This document shows positions 51,904 through 60,401 of a DNA stretch of 64,000 nt, piece after piece. This stretch comes from Cyanobacterium sp. T60_A2020_053. GTDB taxonomy: Bacteria; Cyanobacteriota; Cyanobacteriia; Cyanobacteriales; Cyanobacteriaceae. The stretch spans positions 1 to 64,000 of the forward strand of contig JACYMF010000113.1 of the NCBI GenBank assembly GCA_015272165.1, given 5' to 3'. A program made the position numbers and the translations under genes. Below the pieces are notes generated by a model. It searched no databases. It saw only the letters and a program-made list of their open reading frames with translations, and was not told the DNA's origin. Numbering within the stretch: position 1 is the first letter of the stretch; the number at the start of each line of letters is the position of its first letter.

Positions 51904-52710
51904 TTAAGTTTCAGAAGGGGATTCTTGATTGAGTAGAGGGGAAAAATAAGCCACCAGCGCCCCTAACACAAACCCCATCACATTCCGAAAAAGAGGAAGC
52001 CAGTCGCTAGTACGAGTAACCACAGGTCCCATCCCGAAAGCAATAAACAAAATACCCCACAAAGGAGAAATAATTAGCACCCATTGCCATGCGAAAACTT
52101 GTCCTTTTTTGCGAGGAAGCGCCGCTAAACCAAAAATAACGCCACCAACTACAGAAGTAATCAAAGTTAAAATCCATTGCTCTTGAGGTAATCCCGGTAC
52201 AACCAAACAACCACCATCAGCTAAACAAGTTTTAACAGTGCCAAGTGCAGTGACGATGGAATTATTTTCACCATTTTCTCGTACATAATACATATTACCG
52301 AAACGAGTTTGTAATTCAATCCAAAAAGTACGAGGTAAAAGAGGGTAAACATTATCACCAACACTAAAAGCTAGTAGATTTCCTCCTCTGCCGTCAGCCA
52401 CCAATAACACACTTTGATCATCTAAATTCCAAAAAGGAATTACCGCTCGTCCCGGAGATTGATCATATTGAGTCAAAACCCTTAATTTCCAACCTGTTTC
52501 CTGTTCAAAGGTTTCGATTTGTTCAATTAATGATTGTTCTTGTAAATCAGGTAAATAATTGGCTAAATCTACCACAGGAGTGACTTCTGCCGGTAACAGT
52601 TCAGGATTATTCACTGCCGAAGCAGGATCGGGGTTAACCAACCAAGTAGCCAAAGATAAGATACTAACAATCAAGACAAGGGTAATTTTCTGGAAGGGGT
52701 GATTTTGCAT
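51904..52710 (-). CDS. psb32: TPM-domain protein, Psb32-like
   Basis: A 268-residue protein. It has a signal peptide or anchor (ITLVLIVSILSLATWLV), then a TPM domain (VVDLANYLPDLQEQSLIEQIETFEQETGWKLRVLTQ, SVLLVADGRGGNLLAFSVG) and two or three C-terminal helices (LTLITSVVGGVIFGLAAL, WVLIISPLWGILFIAFGMG). This is the layout of Psb32, a thylakoid protein that protects photosystem II from photodamage. The NTF2-like gene lies 88 bases upstream on the same strand. Confidence 0.85.
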   Translation of the reverse strand: MQNHPFQKITLVLIVSILSLATWLVNPDPASAVNNPELLPAEVTPVVDLANYLPDLQEQSLIEQIETFEQETGWKLRVLTQYDQSPGRAVIPFWNLDDQSVLLVADGRGGNLLAFSVGDNVYPLLPRTFWIELQTRFGNMYYVRENGENNSIVTALGTVKTCLADGGCLVVPGLPQEQWILTLITSVVGGVIFGLAALPRKKGQVFAWQWVLIISPLWGILFIAFGMGPVVTRTSDWLPLFRNVMGFVLGALVAYFSPLLNQESPSET

Positions 52711-52798
52711 AGTTATTCAGGAAGTATTACTTTTTTTATTTTTTTCTTTAAGATTCTTTACAAATCTTAACTTTAATTTTAACAAAAATTACTCAATT

Positions 52799-53278
52799 TT
52801 AAGGGTTTTGAGTTGGAGACATATTGCGGATGGCACTAATTTGCCATTCATTATTCTGACGTACAACAATAAAGGTACTCCACAAATTTCTGATGGTATT
52901 ATTATTAAGTTCTATCTGATAGCGCGCATCTACAATGGCTACACTGGCATCCAATAATCTAACTTTTTCGATGGTAATTGTTCGTTTACCTTGATTTTGA
53001 TTAGAACTGCGTAACATACCATTTATCGAACTTTCTATACCCCTTCGCCATTCTCCCGAAGAAGCTAATTGGTCAATATCACTGGTTAAAATTTTCTCTA
53101 ATTCAGTAACATCTTTATTTTCTCTGGCTCGGTTATACTGCTCTATTAGTAAGTAAATGTCTTCTTGTTGAGGAGTTAATGTTTGTGCATCTTGAGCTAC
53201 TGCTGATGAAATAGATGAGACAAAGGTAAAGAGAATCAGGAAAATATTAATAGTAAGACTTTTATTTTGCTTTTTCAT
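52799..53278 (-). CDS. Exported NTF2/SnoaL-like protein
   Basis: A 159-residue protein with a signal peptide (LTINIFLILFTFVSSISSAVA, cleavage near AVA-QD). The mature part fits a cone-shaped NTF2/SnoaL-like fold: IYLLIEQYNRARENKDVTELEKIL, a strand-rich middle (RTITIEKVRLLDASVAIVDARY) and WSTFIVVRQNNEWQISAIRN. Function unknown. It may be co-transcribed with the Psb32-like gene downstream. Confidence 0.75.
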   Translation of the reverse strand: MKKQNKSLTINIFLILFTFVSSISSAVAQDAQTLTPQQEDIYLLIEQYNRARENKDVTELEKILTSDIDQLASSGEWRRGIESSINGMLRSSNQNQGKRTITIEKVRLLDASVAIVDARYQIELNNNTIRNLWSTFIVVRQNNEWQISAIRNMSPTQNP

Positions 53279-53412
53279 AAAATATTGAAGTAGGCTTTGC
53301 TGAATTTTGATATTATCACCTTAGCTTTAAATTCCACTGTAGCTTAAAAAATAGCAAAAATATACCGATGTATGATTAAATAAAAACCGTATCAATCAAG
53401 GAGTTTACAGTC

Positions 53413-53922
53413 ATGGATTTATCTCGCATTCCCGCACAACCTAAACCCGGTATCATTAATGTTTTAATCGAAATCCCCGGTGGTAGCAAAAATAAATATG
53501 AATTTGATAAGGATATGAATGCTTTTATCCTCGATAGAGTGTTATTCTCTTCCGTCAAATATCCTTATGATTATGGCTTTGTACCTAATACCCTCGCTGA
53601 TGATGGCGATCCTTTAGATGGTATGGTACTTATGGATGAGCCTACCTTCCCCGGTTGTGTCATCGCTTCTCGTCCTGTGTGTATGTTAGAAATGATAGAC
53701 GGTGGCGATCGTGATGAGAAAATTCTTTGCGTTCCTGCTGATGATCCTCGCTACAATCATGTTAAATCTTTAAAAGATATTGCTCCTCATCGTTTGGAGG
53801 AAATCGCTGAATTTTTCCGCAGTTATAAAAATTTGGAGAAAAAGGAAACTAAAATTTTAGGTTGGCAGGATATTGATAAGGTAGCGCCCCTCGTCGCAGA
53901 ATGTGTTAAAGCCTATCAATAG
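53413..53922 (+). CDS. ppa: Inorganic pyrophosphatase
   Basis: Soluble type I pyrophosphatase (169 residues) that hydrolyses pyrophosphate to drive biosynthesis. Family residues: [39 protein letters not shown] with the metal-binding DxDPxD-type aspartates, [12 protein letters not shown] and HFF-like [12 protein letters not shown]. The start is preceded by a CAAGGAG ribosome-binding site. Monocistronic. Confidence 0.96.
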   Translation: MDLSRIPAQPKPGIINVLIEIPGGSKNKYEFDKDMNAFILDRVLFSSVKYPYDYGFVPNTLADDGDPLDGMVLMDEPTFPGCVIASRPVCMLEMIDGGDRDEKILCVPADDPRYNHVKSLKDIAPHRLEEIAEFFRSYKNLEKKETKILGWQDIDKVAPLVAECVKAYQ

Positions 53923-54022
53923 GTAATTTGGGGAAAGGGAGAGGGGGAAGATTATGAATTATGAATTATGAATTTCCTTTGCCCTTTTAACTTATTATCA
54001 ATTACCCATTGTCTATTATTAA

Positions 54023-55315
54023 ATGTTCGACCAAGAAGCAAAAATTAACGATTTATTACAACCTTTTCAAAAGTTTGGGATTAATCTGGGTTTAAGTCGT
54101 ATTAAAACACTACTAAAAGACTTAGATAATCCTGAACAAAAAGTGCCATTTATTCATGTGGCCGGTACTAATGGCAAAGGTTCTGTTTGTGCTTATTTAT
54201 CTTCAATTCTCACGGAAGCAGGGTATAAAACAGCGCGCTTCACCTCACCCCATCTCGTTAGTTGGACTGAAAGAATTACCATTAATAATCAACCTATTAG
54301 TTATGAAAAATTAGCAGAATTATTAATGCTAATTAATGATAAAATTAAGCAAAGAATTGCGGAAAATGATCCTAATTATGAAATTCCTACTCAGTTTGAA
54401 ATAATAACCGCCGTAGCATGGCTCTATTTTGCTCAGAGTAAGGTGGATATAGCCGTTATGGAAGTGGGTTTAGGAGGGCGCTTGGATGCAACTAACGTTA
54501 ATGATAACCCCCTCGTCAGCGTGATTACATCCATCAGTCGAGAGCATTGGCAAAGATTAGGGGATACGTTAGGGAAAATTGCGGGAGAAAAAGCCGGAGT
54601 GATTAAAGCCCAGCGCCCGATAGTAGCTGGAAAATTACCAGCGGAAGCCGAAGCGGTGGTAAAAGAAAAATCCAGCGCCCTCCACTCTCCCTGTCGGTGG
54701 GTTGAACCAGCACAAATGATCTCCCTTGCACCACGACGCGCCATTTATCAAGGTTTTGAGTATCCTTTGATGTTGCAAGGTGATATACAGTTGCAAAATT
54801 CTGCCTTGGCGTTGGAAGTAATCAAGGTTTTGCAATCACAAGGCTGGGGGATTTCTACGGAAGCGATAAGAAAAGGAATGGAGGAAGTGCGCTGGGCAGG
54901 GCGCATGGAGTGGCGACAATGGCAAGGAGTGGATATTCTCATCGATGGGGCGCATAATGTGGCTTCGGCTGAAGTGTTACGCCACTATGTGGATAGTTTA
55001 CCGAATCCCATTATTTGGGTGATGGGAATGTTATCAACAAAGGATCATCAAGGCATATTTGAGGCAATTTTGCAACCCCAAAACCATTTAATTTTAGTAC
55101 CAGTACCTGACCATAGTAGCGCCCTTCCCCTCGATTTAGCGCCCCTCGCCTCACAGATATGCCCTAATTTAGCAACCGTTGAGACTAAAGACGATTTATT
55201 TTTAGGGTTGCGGAGGGCGCTGGATTTAAAACAAAAAACACAAGGTACGATTGTACTATGTGGTTCATTGTATTTATTGGGTCATTTTTTAAAAATACAG
55301 GGAGTGAAATCATGA
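54023..55315 (+). CDS. folC: Folylpolyglutamate/dihydrofolate synthase
   Basis: Mur-ligase-type enzyme that adds glutamate to folates. Hallmarks: P-loop HVAGTNGKGSVCAYLSSIL, FTSPHLVSWTERI, MEVGLGGRLDATN, SREHWQRLGDTLGKIAGEKAGVIK and the C-terminal DGAHNVASAEVL. Length 430 is normal. The gene carries many copies of the iterated word (for example encoding SALHSP, SALPLDLAP, RRALDLK). Confidence 0.95.
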   Translation: MFDQEAKINDLLQPFQKFGINLGLSRIKTLLKDLDNPEQKVPFIHVAGTNGKGSVCAYLSSILTEAGYKTARFTSPHLVSWTERITINNQPISYEKLAELLMLINDKIKQRIAENDPNYEIPTQFEIITAVAWLYFAQSKVDIAVMEVGLGGRLDATNVNDNPLVSVITSISREHWQRLGDTLGKIAGEKAGVIKAQRPIVAGKLPAEAEAVVKEKSSALHSPCRWVEPAQMISLAPRRAIYQGFEYPLMLQGDIQLQNSALALEVIKVLQSQGWGISTEAIRKGMEEVRWAGRMEWRQWQGVDILIDGAHNVASAEVLRHYVDSLPNPIIWVMGMLSTKDHQGIFEAILQPQNHLILVPVPDHSSALPLDLAPLASQICPNLATVETKDDLFLGLRRALDLKQKTQGTIVLCGSLYLLGHFLKIQGVKS

Positions 55316-55393
55316 CATGGATAATTAATTGTCAATTATCCAATCTATTCTCAATTATCCATTACCTTCACGATTCCACTCTTTCATCAACGG

Positions 55394-55942
55394 CTATTTA
55401 ATTCCTAATAATTCCACATCAAAAATAAGAGTAGCATTAGGAGGAATAGCGCCACCAGCGCCCCTCGCCCCATAACCTAAATCGGGGGGAATAATCAAAG
55501 TGGCATTACTACCGACATTCATTTTTGCCACACCCTCATCCCAACCTTTAATGACTTGCCCTACCCCAATGGTAAAGCTAAAAGGTTGACCACGATCTTT
55601 TGAGCTATCAAATTTTTTGCCTCGTTTAAAACCTTCTTCGGCAAGATAGCCGGTGTAATGCACCGTTACTTTTTGCCCTCTAGTGGGGAATTCTCCCTCT
55701 CCAGCTTGGGTTTCCAAATACATTAAGCCAGTGGCTGTGGTTTGTGCTTGTGATAAATCGATGTCCATATTTCCTTGGGGCATAAGTTGACTAGCAGAAG
55801 CTACCGTGATGGGCGCTTCCTTGGTGGTTGGCATAGTTTGAGGGGCGCTGGCATTTACTTTGGGATTACTAAAAATCGTGCTAAAAATTAATAGTACCGC
55901 ACATACCAAAATCACACTTAAACTAACTACAATGGGTTTCAT
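55394..55942 (-). CDS. FKBP-type peptidyl-prolyl isomerase, exported
   Basis: A 182-residue prolyl isomerase. An N-terminal hydrophobic segment ([21 protein letters not shown]) targets it across or to a membrane, followed by a Ser/Pro-rich linker and one FKBP domain ([60 protein letters not shown]). Active-site residues are conserved. Cyanobacterial relatives are lumenal or periplasmic. It converges on folC. Confidence 0.93.
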   Translation of the reverse strand: MKPIVVSLSVILVCAVLLIFSTIFSNPKVNASAPQTMPTTKEAPITVASASQLMPQGNMDIDLSQAQTTATGLMYLETQAGEGEFPTRGQKVTVHYTGYLAEEGFKRGKKFDSSKDRGQPFSFTIGVGQVIKGWDEGVAKMNVGSNATLIIPPDLGYGARGAGGAIPPNATLIFDVELLGIK

Positions 55943-56004
55943 ATACGATAAAATATCTTGAAATCAGTTACATTATCCTTGATTTTTGTTCTAATGTCAC
56001 TCTT

Positions 56005-56144
56005 TCTAAGGGCAAAGTTGAAAGGTTAAAAGATGACTAGGTTTCAGGCTTCAGGTTGCAGGTTTCAGGTGTAATTTTCAAACCTAATACCTAAAACCTT
56101 TATTTGACAAGGGTTTTGATTTATTCAGCCCACCCACCCTAATT
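56005..56144 (-). repeat. Dispersed repeat family E, reverse copy E3
   Basis: Reverse-oriented E core, including TTCAGGTTGCAGGTTTCAGG and GGGTTTTGATTTATTCAGCC, the latter matching the left part of E1. One terminal repeat is degraded. Confidence 0.72.
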
Positions 56145-56146
56145 AA

Positions 56147-56232
56147 AAATAATCTTAGTTCAATTTATTGAACGAAATACCATTGGTTCCGTGTAATTCA
56201 TTACACAGTGGGGAAATTACGAAGATAAAATA
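56147..56232 (-). repeat. Family B fragment B7
   Basis: Partial copy with GTTCAATTTATTGAAC and CCGTGTAATTCATTACAC followed by AGTGGGGAAATTACGAAGAT. It directly abuts the family E copy. Confidence 0.75.
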
Positions 56233-56241
56233 TTTTTATAT

Positions 56242-57339
56242 TTAAACTAAAGTTAATGTAGCTTGATTGTCAATAAATTGAGGAATACCATTAATTTTAT
56301 TCACGCCAAATTGTTGAAAATATTGATTAACTAAAAAAGGTAATTCAGGATAATTAAACTCACTATCACCCTTAGCTATATCACCCCAAAAATTACGCAT
56401 TATTATTGCATATTCACAAGCATTATCCTCACTCAAATTAAGAGGAGGGGATGTTAATAACTTCATGATAAAAGGAAAAGAGCGCCCTCCCATCCACTCT
56501 CGGCAAAATAACTGATAATCTTCTTTTTCTGGTAAACTTTCTACATGGTGAGAGGTAAAACTTAAACATAATTCCCCATGATTATCTTGTAACTCTAACA
56601 CTCGATAAGGACTAGGATAAGTAATTAATGAACCTGTGGTAATTTCATAAATATTGTGATATTTACTAACATCTTGAATGTGTAAATGTCCCGTGAAAAT
56701 TAATTTTACGTTATATTTTTCTAAAATATCTAACAATTCCCAGCAATTATCTAACATATAACGTCTGCCGAGAGGATGTTTTGATTGATGGGGTAAATGC
56801 TCAATGACGTTATGATGAATCATCACCATTACCACTTTATCCGCTAATGATGACAGGGTATCTTCTAACCATATCAGTTGAGAAGGTAATAATCCCCCTT
56901 GTTGTTTGCCTTCTTCATCAAAATAATTAGAATTTAACGCCACTAATTGCAAATGGGGCGCTATTTCGACAGTGTAGTCCAGAGTATCGGTATAATTTTG
57001 ATAACCACATTGTGAATAATAGTCGGCAAATTCCCTAAATTTAATTACTTCAGCTGGAGGATTTAGGAAAGGAATATCATGATTACCCGGTATGACATAA
57101 ACGGGATAGGGTAAAGAAGTTAATTTTTTTTGTAACCATTGATGATTGACTGCTTCACCATCTTGAGTCAAATCGCCGGGTAACAGTAAAAAATCGAGGT
57201 GGAGATTGTTAAGGTGATTTAAGACTGCATCTAATGCGGAGGTGCTATACTGCGTTAAGTGGAAACGGTTGGGCTTGTCTTCGATGGTTTCTGGTAAGGC
57301 AATATGCAAATCAGAAGCGATGGCAAAGCGAATATTCAT
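56242..57339 (-). CDS. Calcineurin-like metallophosphoesterase
   Basis: A 365-residue enzyme with the full set of metallophosphoesterase motifs: ASDLHIA (D and H ligands), LPGDLTQDGE, VIPGNHDIP, MIHHNV and FTGHLHIQD. The C-terminal roughly 120 residues are not part of the catalytic fold. The substrate is unknown; relatives include cyclic-nucleotide and phospholipid phosphodiesterases. It stands alone amid repeats. Confidence 0.9.
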   Translation of the reverse strand: MNIRFAIASDLHIALPETIEDKPNRFHLTQYSTSALDAVLNHLNNLHLDFLLLPGDLTQDGEAVNHQWLQKKLTSLPYPVYVIPGNHDIPFLNPPAEVIKFREFADYYSQCGYQNYTDTLDYTVEIAPHLQLVALNSNYFDEEGKQQGGLLPSQLIWLEDTLSSLADKVVMVMIHHNVIEHLPHQSKHPLGRRYMLDNCWELLDILEKYNVKLIFTGHLHIQDVSKYHNIYEITTGSLITYPSPYRVLELQDNHGELCLSFTSHHVESLPEKEDYQLFCREWMGGRSFPFIMKLLTSPPLNLSEDNACEYAIIMRNFWGDIAKGDSEFNYPELPFLVNQYFQQFGVNKINGIPQFIDNQATLTLV

Positions 57340-57425
57340 CGTAAAATTACTTTTCTGACGGTTTCATTTTTCAGTTTAACTTAGGCTTTGGATTATTTGC
57401 CTCTAATTTTATTCATTTTTAAGTC

Positions 57426-57684
57426 TATATCAAGTTCTGTAAATCTTTTATAAAAAGATTGTGTCTTCGCAATTTACCCACCGTGTAATGAATTGCTAAC
57501 GGTGTTTCGTTCAATAAATTGAACTAAGATTATTTTTAATTACAGCATTTTTCATGTCATTAAACTACACTTTTAATTGTCATAAAGATTCTCTTTGCGC
57601 CTTTGCGCCTTTGCGAGAAAAAAAACGTGGTTGATTCATTTGAAATGCGCTGTAATTTATAAATGATCAAATGGACTTGATATA
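57426..57684 (+). repeat. Dispersed repeat family B, copy B8, split by family D
   Basis: Ends TATATCAAGTTCTG and GGACTTGATATA are intact. The left half carries the usual hairpins (the CCGTGTAATG one is damaged). After ATTTTTAATT the sequence switches to family D and returns at TTATAAATGATCAAATGGAC. Confidence 0.82.
57539..57656 (+). repeat. Dispersed repeat family D, copy D3, inserted in B8
   Basis: From ATTACAGCATTTTTCATG to GAAATGCGCTGTAAT, with GCGCCTTTGCGCCTTTGCG inside. AATT at both flanks may be a target duplication. The insertion shows that D moved after B was in place. Confidence 0.82.
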
Positions 57685-57712
57685 GGCTAAGTTACATTTA
57701 ATTTACTGTTTT

Positions 57713-57770
57713 TATTAACAAGGGGTTTAAACCCCTTGACTATATACAATTAATTTTGCACGATAACTTA
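57713..57770. repeat. Family H fragment H3
   Basis: AAGGGGTTTAAACCCCTTGA followed by CAATTAATTTTGCACGATAA, identical in plan to the right half of H1. It ends at the dciA stop codon. Confidence 0.75.
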
Positions 57771-58307
57771 CTACTGTTTAGCACTGTAACAGATAGCACA
57801 GACTCCCCAGCGCCCGATTTCTCCGGCTGGAGTGGGTGCGTGACAACAAGGACATTGAGGGAGGAAGGGCGCTTGTGTTTTAATATTATTTAACCACTGT
57901 TTTAGTGCTTCTTGGGCATTTTCTGACACGGGAATATCCTCATCTAAGGAAACAGGGGAAATCAAACTAGGATGGTTAGGGTTGGTATCTGCTTCTGGTT
58001 CGGAGGGCGCTTTTTGATACCATTGAATAGTAGTAAATCTTATATCATCGAGGCATTCATCAAGACGGCGATTAATTTTTTTAAGCAGGGTATAGCGTTG
58101 TAGAGTAAGATTTTGAGCATAAACAGAGCTAGAAGTTGCCACTAAGAGAGTATTATCTTTTAAACCGATAGGTTTAGTATTTTCCGCCACTGATTGATTA
58201 ACCACTGCAAACCATGCCTTTACAAATTGATGGTATCTTCTTTGTTTTTCCCATTGAGGTTGATTAAGGATTTGTTGTAATAACTTATCAATAGATTGAA
58301 AGGACAT
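57771..58307 (-). CDS. dciA: DciA-family helicase loader with zinc ribbon
   Basis: A 178-residue protein. Residues about 1-95 are a DUF721/DciA domain (IDKLLQQILNQPQWEKQRRYHQFVKAW, IGLKDNTLLVATSSSVYAQNLTLQRYTLL), which in many bacteria loads the DnaB replicative helicase. After a variable acidic linker comes a C-terminal zinc ribbon (CPCCHAPTPAG...CAICYS). Start taken at ATG 58307 (MSFQSIDKLL), preceded by GAGAGA; an ATG further upstream is less likely. It lies 34 bases or more downstream of no other gene on its strand except gltX, which begins further upstream. Confidence 0.8.
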   Translation of the reverse strand: MSFQSIDKLLQQILNQPQWEKQRRYHQFVKAWFAVVNQSVAENTKPIGLKDNTLLVATSSSVYAQNLTLQRYTLLKKINRRLDECLDDIRFTTIQWYQKAPSEPEADTNPNHPSLISPVSLDEDIPVSENAQEALKQWLNNIKTQAPFLPQCPCCHAPTPAGEIGRWGVCAICYSAKQ

Positions 58308-58397
58308 TTTTTCTCTCAGATTATCGGTTATGTAGGTTGGGTTAGCCATAGTGTAACCCAACAATAATTTTATCTAACTGATTGACAAATAATATTC

Positions 58398-59837
58398 TTA
58401 AATAAAATGATTAAGAGTATTATTTAAGCGACTTAAAGCAATATTTTTTTGATGTAATAAAACTAAAGTTTGAACTAAGTCAGGTCCATGTAATTCTCCA
58501 GTTAAACCTACTCTTAATGAGCGCATAACTAAACCTTTTTTAACCTTTAAATCTTTAGTAATTTGTTTAATTAAATCATTAGCATTTTCACTATTTAAAT
58601 CTTCAGGTAAATTCGCCACAACCTTTTGTAAAACTTCCTTAATTCCCTCTTGATTCAAAAATTCTTCAGCTTCTGCTGATAAATTTACGTCAGTTGCAAA
58701 AAATAAACTAGCTTCTTTTACCGCATCCGTTAAACGAGTTAAAGTAGGTGTAATTAAAGTAGTTAAACTAAGTAACCAATCCTTATCGGTATGGAGGTTA
58801 AATTGATAACCAGCGCCCTCCCACTGACATAATAAATCAGGTAATAAATCTTCAGCAGACATTTGATGTAAATACTGACTATTAAGCCAATCTAACTTAT
58901 CCCAATCGAACTTTGCACCGGCTTTATTCACCCTTTCTAAACTAAATTTTGTCGATGCTTCCGTGAGAGTAAAAATTTCCTCCCCATCCGGAGAAGTCCA
59001 GCCCAATAAAGTCATATAATTAACTAAAGCAGGGGCAACAAAACCCATACTACGAAAATCATCAATAGATGTTACACCATCTCGTTTAGAAAGTTTTTTC
59101 CCTTCACTATTTAAGATTAAAGGAGTATGGGCAAAAATGGGGACAGGGGCGCTGAGTGCTTCATAAAGTAAAATTTGTTTAGCAGTATTAGCAATATGAT
59201 CTTCTCCTCTAATAACATGGGAGATATTCATGTCAATATCATCCACCACTACCGCTAAATTATACAACGGTTGACCCACTTGATCCCCTTGGGCGGTGCG
59301 CGCTATTACCATATCACCACCTAAATCACTACCCTGCCACGTCACCTTACCCCTTACCATGTCATGCCAAGTGATTACCCGACTATCATCGATTTTAAAA
59401 CGAATTACCGCTTTTCTTCCTTGCGCTTCAAACTCGGAAATTTGAGCAGGAGTTAAATTACGATGACGGTTATCATAACGTGGCGCTTGGTTATTAACTT
59501 TTTGTTTCTCTCTCATCTCTTCTAATTCTTCTGGGGTACAATAGCAACGGTAAGCATAACCCCCAGCTAATAATTTTTTGATTGCCTGAGTGTATAAATC
59601 CATTCTTTGGGTTTGGAAAAAAGGTCCTTCATCCCAAACTAAACCAAGCCATTGTAAACCACTGGTAATATTATCAGTATATTCCGCCTTCGAGCGCTCC
59701 ATGTCTGTATCTTCTACCCGTAAAATAAACTTACCGCCTTGATTATGGGCAAATAACCAATTAAAAACGGCGGTGCGCGCTGTGCCAATGTGAAGGTTTC
59801 CCGTAGGAGAAGGTGCAATTCTGACTCTAACCGACAT
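58398..59837 (-). CDS. gltX: Glutamate-tRNA ligase
   Basis: Class I aminoacyl-tRNA synthetase, here probably non-discriminating as in most cyanobacteria; its product also feeds chlorophyll synthesis through glutamyl-tRNA. Motifs: [22 protein letters not shown] (HIGH version), [24 protein letters not shown] and KKLSKRDG (KMSKS version). Length 479 is normal. It precedes the dciA-like gene on the same strand. Confidence 0.97.
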   Translation of the reverse strand: MSVRVRIAPSPTGNLHIGTARTAVFNWLFAHNQGGKFILRVEDTDMERSKAEYTDNITSGLQWLGLVWDEGPFFQTQRMDLYTQAIKKLLAGGYAYRCYCTPEELEEMREKQKVNNQAPRYDNRHRNLTPAQISEFEAQGRKAVIRFKIDDSRVITWHDMVRGKVTWQGSDLGGDMVIARTAQGDQVGQPLYNLAVVVDDIDMNISHVIRGEDHIANTAKQILLYEALSAPVPIFAHTPLILNSEGKKLSKRDGVTSIDDFRSMGFVAPALVNYMTLLGWTSPDGEEIFTLTEASTKFSLERVNKAGAKFDWDKLDWLNSQYLHQMSAEDLLPDLLCQWEGAGYQFNLHTDKDWLLSLTTLITPTLTRLTDAVKEASLFFATDVNLSAEAEEFLNQEGIKEVLQKVVANLPEDLNSENANDLIKQITKDLKVKKGLVMRSLRVGLTGELHGPDLVQTLVLLHQKNIALSRLNNTLNHFI

Positions 59838-59962
59838 AATAATATATTTTTTTTAAATAACTACTGTTTTTTCTACAGTCTCTTATTTTAACCTCTTTCT
59901 CCTCTTCTTCCCCTTCCTCCCTTTTCTCCCTTTCTCCCTTTCTCCCTTTCTCCTTGTCATCC

Positions 59963-59991
59963 TTGCGAAAAAAAAAGAGATCAGCTATAAT
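59963..59991 (+). promoter_or_regulatory. Promoter of tRNA-Ser
   Basis: TTGCGA (59963-59968), a 17-base spacer and a perfect TATAAT (59986-59991). The predicted start is about 10 bases before the tRNA. Confidence 0.65.
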
Positions 59992-60009
59992 GATTAACTG
60001 TGTCATCTT

Positions 60010-60096
60010 GGAGAGGTGGCCGAGCGGTTGAAGGCGCAGCACTGGAAATGCTGTTTGGGGGTAACTTCAACGAGGGTTCGAATCCCTCCCTCTCCG
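60010..60096 (+). tRNA. trnS: tRNA-Ser (anticodon GGA)
   Basis: An 87-base class II tRNA: acceptor arms GGAGAGG and CCTCTCC, anticodon loop CTGGAAA with anticodon GGA, a long variable arm (TTTGGGGGTAACTTCAACG region), and T-arm AGGGTTCGAATCCCT. No encoded CCA. Confidence 0.97.
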
Positions 60097-60180
60097 TTCT
60101 TTTTAAGTCTTTTATGATACAACAATTAGTGGTAGAGACGTAATATATTACGTCTCTATCATTGTTTTGAGGCAAATTTT

Positions 60181-60340
60181 TATGTTCGGATAATTTGTTA
60201 TCTTCGCACTTTCCCCACCGTGTAATGAACTACACGGCTAATAATATTTCGTTCAATAAATTGAACTAAGATGTTAATATTGCTAATTTGTAAGTGATCG
60301 CGCAGCGGCAGCCTTCGGCTGATCAAACAGACTTGATATT
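60181..60340 (+). repeat. Dispersed repeat family B, copy B9
   Basis: Nearly full copy with a degraded left end (TATGTTCGGATAATTTG) and the right end AGACTTGATATT. All three hairpins are present; one is CCGTGTAATGAACTACACGG. Confidence 0.85.
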
Positions 60341-60401
60341 AGCCATACTATACGGGGATAGTCAAATCTAATAATTATCCATTATCAATTGTCAATTATC
60401 A

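Larger units (their letters stand above)
55943..56241. other. Spacer made of family E and B fragments
   Basis: About 300 bases between the FKBP gene start and the phosphoesterase stop, filled by a reverse family E copy (56005-56144) and a family B fragment (56147-56232). The FKBP gene promoter should lie within the left 60 bases or inside the repeat. Confidence 0.7.
57340..57770. other. Spacer with nested repeats
   Basis: A 431-base non-coding region: a family B element (57426-57684) interrupted by a family D element (57539-57656), then a family H fragment (57713-57770). Little unique sequence remains. Confidence 0.8.
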
